Position numbers and translations under genes: made by a program
Part shown: in pieces, positions 29,856 to 31,583 of the stretch
Layout of the letters: each line of letters opens with the position of its first letter
How positions within the stretch are numbered: position 1 is the first letter of the stretch
Assembly (NCBI GenBank): GCA_047615865.1
Contig: JBLHIB010000029.1
Coordinates: 1 to 31,583 of the forward strand
Length of the DNA: 31,583 nucleotides
Direction of reading: 5' to 3'
From: JADFAK01 sp047615865
GTDB lineage: Bacteria > Bacteroidota > Bacteroidia > Flavobacteriales_D > Sanyastnellaceae
Notes under the pieces: generated by a model
Database searches by the model: none
What the model was told of the DNA's origin: nothing
What the model saw: only the letters and a program-made list of their open reading frames with translations

Positions 29856-31583
29856 ATGAGAATATCCCTATTCATTTGCTGTTTGTTGCTTTGCTTCGGG
29901 GCATCCTCTCAGAACGCAAGTTTACGAGGAACGATCACGAATAAGACGAGCAATGAGTCTATTCCTTTTGCCAGCATTATCCTACAAAACACGGGATTTG
30001 GAGCGACCAGCGACATCGACGGGAATTATTCTCTCGACAACTTGGAGTCTGGTGTTTACAATGTGCAGGTAAGCTTTATTGGATTTAAAACGACCATTCG
30101 ATATGAAATCGAGTTGTCCAATTCACGCGTTACCTGGTTGAATATTGAAATGGAAGAAAGCACTATCGAAATCGGTGCGGCCCAAATTGTTTCTGCCGAG
30201 ACTGCCAATCGAGATCAAGCTCCTGTATCAGTTCGAAGGATTGGCATCAACGAGGTGAAGAGAAACCCAGGAGGAAATCGTGACATCAGCAGAGCTATTC
30301 GCTCTTTACCAGGAGTTACATCAACTACTTCCTTCAGAAATGACCTGATTATTCGTGGAGGTGCTCCCAATGAGAATAGATTCTATATCGATGGAATCGA
30401 AATTCCAAATATCAATCACTTTGCTACACAAGGTTCCTCGGGCGGTCCTGTTGGACTCATCAATGTGGATTTGATTGAAACGGTCGACTTCTACTCCGGG
30501 GCATTTCCAGCAGATCGAGGAAATGCATTGAGCGCAGTGCTCGATTTTGGTTTCAAAGAAGGAAGAAAGGACCGTTATTCCGCAAATGCAGTTATTGGCT
30601 CGAGTGATCTAGGACTAACACTCGAAGGGCCTACAGGAAAAAAATCTTCCTTGATACTTTCAGTTCGTCGTTCGTATTTGAAGTATTTGTTTCAGGCCAT
30701 TGGCTTGCCCTTCCTTCCTACATACAACGATTTTCAATTTAAATGGAAGGCTAAAATCAACGATAAAAATTCCATTACCATTTTGGGATTGGGAGCGATT
30801 GATGATTTCGGTTTGAATACTTCCCTCGCTGATTCCACATCTGAGAACTTTGAGACCAATAGGTATTTACTCAATTTACTCACGGCGTCTTCTCAATGGA
30901 ACTATACCATAGGTGCTAAATGGGATCATTTCAACAAAGCAGGCCTGCTTTCGGTCATCGTGAGTAGGAATATGCTCAACAATGAGGCATTCAAATACCA
31001 AGACAATGATGAGGCGCTAGCCCGTATTTTTGACTACTCTTCTCAAGAGATCGAAAACAAATTCCGTGTGCAGCAAAAATTCTACTTCGATAATGGATGG
31101 AAGGCAAGTGCTGGACTCACTTACGAAAGGGCTAAGTACAATAACCGCACTTTTCAGAAGATTTTCGCGTACGACTTAGATTCCGTGATCGATTTTCGGG
31201 TGGCTAGTGATTTGAAAACGGACTTTTACGGAGCGTTTGTTCAGGCAAGTAAAATGTTTTTTAAAGAAAGACTCACTGTGTCTGGTGGAGTTCGCTTGGA
31301 TGGAAGTTCTTATTCTTCCAGCATGAGTAATCCTCTCGAGCAGTTTTCTCCTCGAATTGCTGCCAAGGTGCAATTGTCGCCTAGCTTGAGTTGGAATTCA
31401 AGCGTTGGGCTCTATCACCAGCGACCTTCGTATACCATTCTTGGATACCGCGAAAACGGTGAGCTAGTTAACGCGACGAATGGTTTGAAATACATTGAGT
31501 GTGCGCACTATATCACTGGGCTGAGATACGATGTTCCAAAATTGAATACTACTGTTTCTCTTGAAGGTTTTTGGAAAAGATAT
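29856..31583 (+). CDS. TonB-dependent outer-membrane receptor (N-terminal part)
   Basis: The frame stays open from ATG 29856 to the window edge, giving 576 residues without a stop. A signal peptide (MRISLFICCLLLCFGASSQ) is followed by a carboxypeptidase-D-like beta-sandwich (about 22-105: LRGTITNKTSNESIPFASII, ATSDIDGNYSLDNLESGVYN, VSFIGFKT). A plug domain follows (about 125-240: RNPGGNRDISRAIRSLPGVT, LIIRGGAPNENRFYIDGIEI, then INVDLIETVDFYSGAFPADR). After that come barrel strands. It should import a ligand across the outer membrane with TonB-ExbBD energy. The substrate is not evident and no SusD-like gene is in view, though downstream sequence is missing. Confidence 0.95.
   Translation, partial: MRISLFICCLLLCFGASSQNASLRGTITNKTSNESIPFASIILQNTGFGATSDIDGNYSLDNLESGVYNVQVSFIGFKTTIRYEIELSNSRVTWLNIEMEESTIEIGAAQIVSAETANRDQAPVSVRRIGINEVKRNPGGNRDISRAIRSLPGVTSTTSFRNDLIIRGGAPNENRFYIDGIEIPNINHFATQGSSGGPVGLINVDLIETVDFYSGAFPADRGNALSAVLDFGFKEGRKDRYSANAVIGSSDLGLTLEGPTGKKSSLILSVRRSYLKYLFQAIGLPFLPTYNDFQFKWKAKINDKNSITILGLGAIDDFGLNTSLADSTSENFETNRYLLNLLTASSQWNYTIGAKWDHFNKAGLLSVIVSRNMLNNEAFKYQDNDEALARIFDYSSQEIENKFRVQQKFYFDNGWKASAGLTYERAKYNNRTFQKIFAYDLDSVIDFRVASDLKTDFYGAFVQASKMFFKERLTVSGGVRLDGSSYSSSMSNPLEQFSPRIAAKVQLSPSLSWNSSVGLYHQRPSYTILGYRENGELVNATNGLKYIECAHYITGLRYDVPKLNTTVSLEGFWKRY

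Overview
The window is chromosomal DNA of a Bacteroidota bacterium, most likely a marine Flavobacteriales relative. The evidence is a type IX secretion C-terminal domain on a large secreted protein, a TonB-dependent receptor with an N-terminal carboxypeptidase-like domain, a menaquinone-only quinone pathway, the Bacteroidota -7 promoter motif TAnnTTTG upstream of several genes, and a DnaX lacking the zinc-binding loop. The species is not identifiable by eye. No phage, insertion sequence, CRISPR array, rRNA or tRNA is visible; the content is core genome with some clade-specific envelope genes.

Layout. 1-3548: the tail of an unknown basic protein, then on the minus strand an outer-membrane barrel and a Big2-DM13 lipoprotein as a pair, and an OmpA-like/TPR lipoprotein with its own terminator. 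3882-9917 (minus): accA; an ECF sigma factor translationally coupled to an inner-membrane-anchored protein ending in an outer-membrane-like beta-barrel; and an 888-residue modular type IX-secreted protein. 10077-19230: the menaquinone region, in minus-strand groups menI-menF-menD-menB, menA, and DUF418-menC-menE-rdgB. One plus-strand DUF7793 gene lies between menB and menA and can only be read whole through a +1 frameshift at CTTTAGG. 19289-22516: a response regulator divergent from menI, and a minus-strand group glycosyltransferase - ECF sigma factor - rsmG. 22621-25872 (minus): a small lipoprotein, uvrB and a barrel protein. 25873-26276: no gene, but two minus-strand terminators that may bracket a small RNA. 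26277-27365: the rpsF-rpsR-rplI operon. 27672-31583: dnaX (plus), a small exported protein (minus), and a TonB-dependent receptor (plus) running off the window.

Working together. The men genes cover chorismate to demethylmenaquinone (MenF, MenD, MenC, MenE, MenB, MenI, MenA), apart from MenH and the final methyltransferase, which are not here. The sigma factor with its barrel partner looks like a self-contained envelope-to-transcription signalling unit.

The items most worth a second look are the RF2-like +1 frameshift site in the DUF7793 gene, the A10 tract in dnaX that would give a gamma-like short product on slippage, the putative trans-envelope sigma regulator whose sigma gene starts right at a terminator U-tract, the possible small RNA downstream of rplI, and a perfect palindrome touching the start of the TonB-dependent receptor gene.
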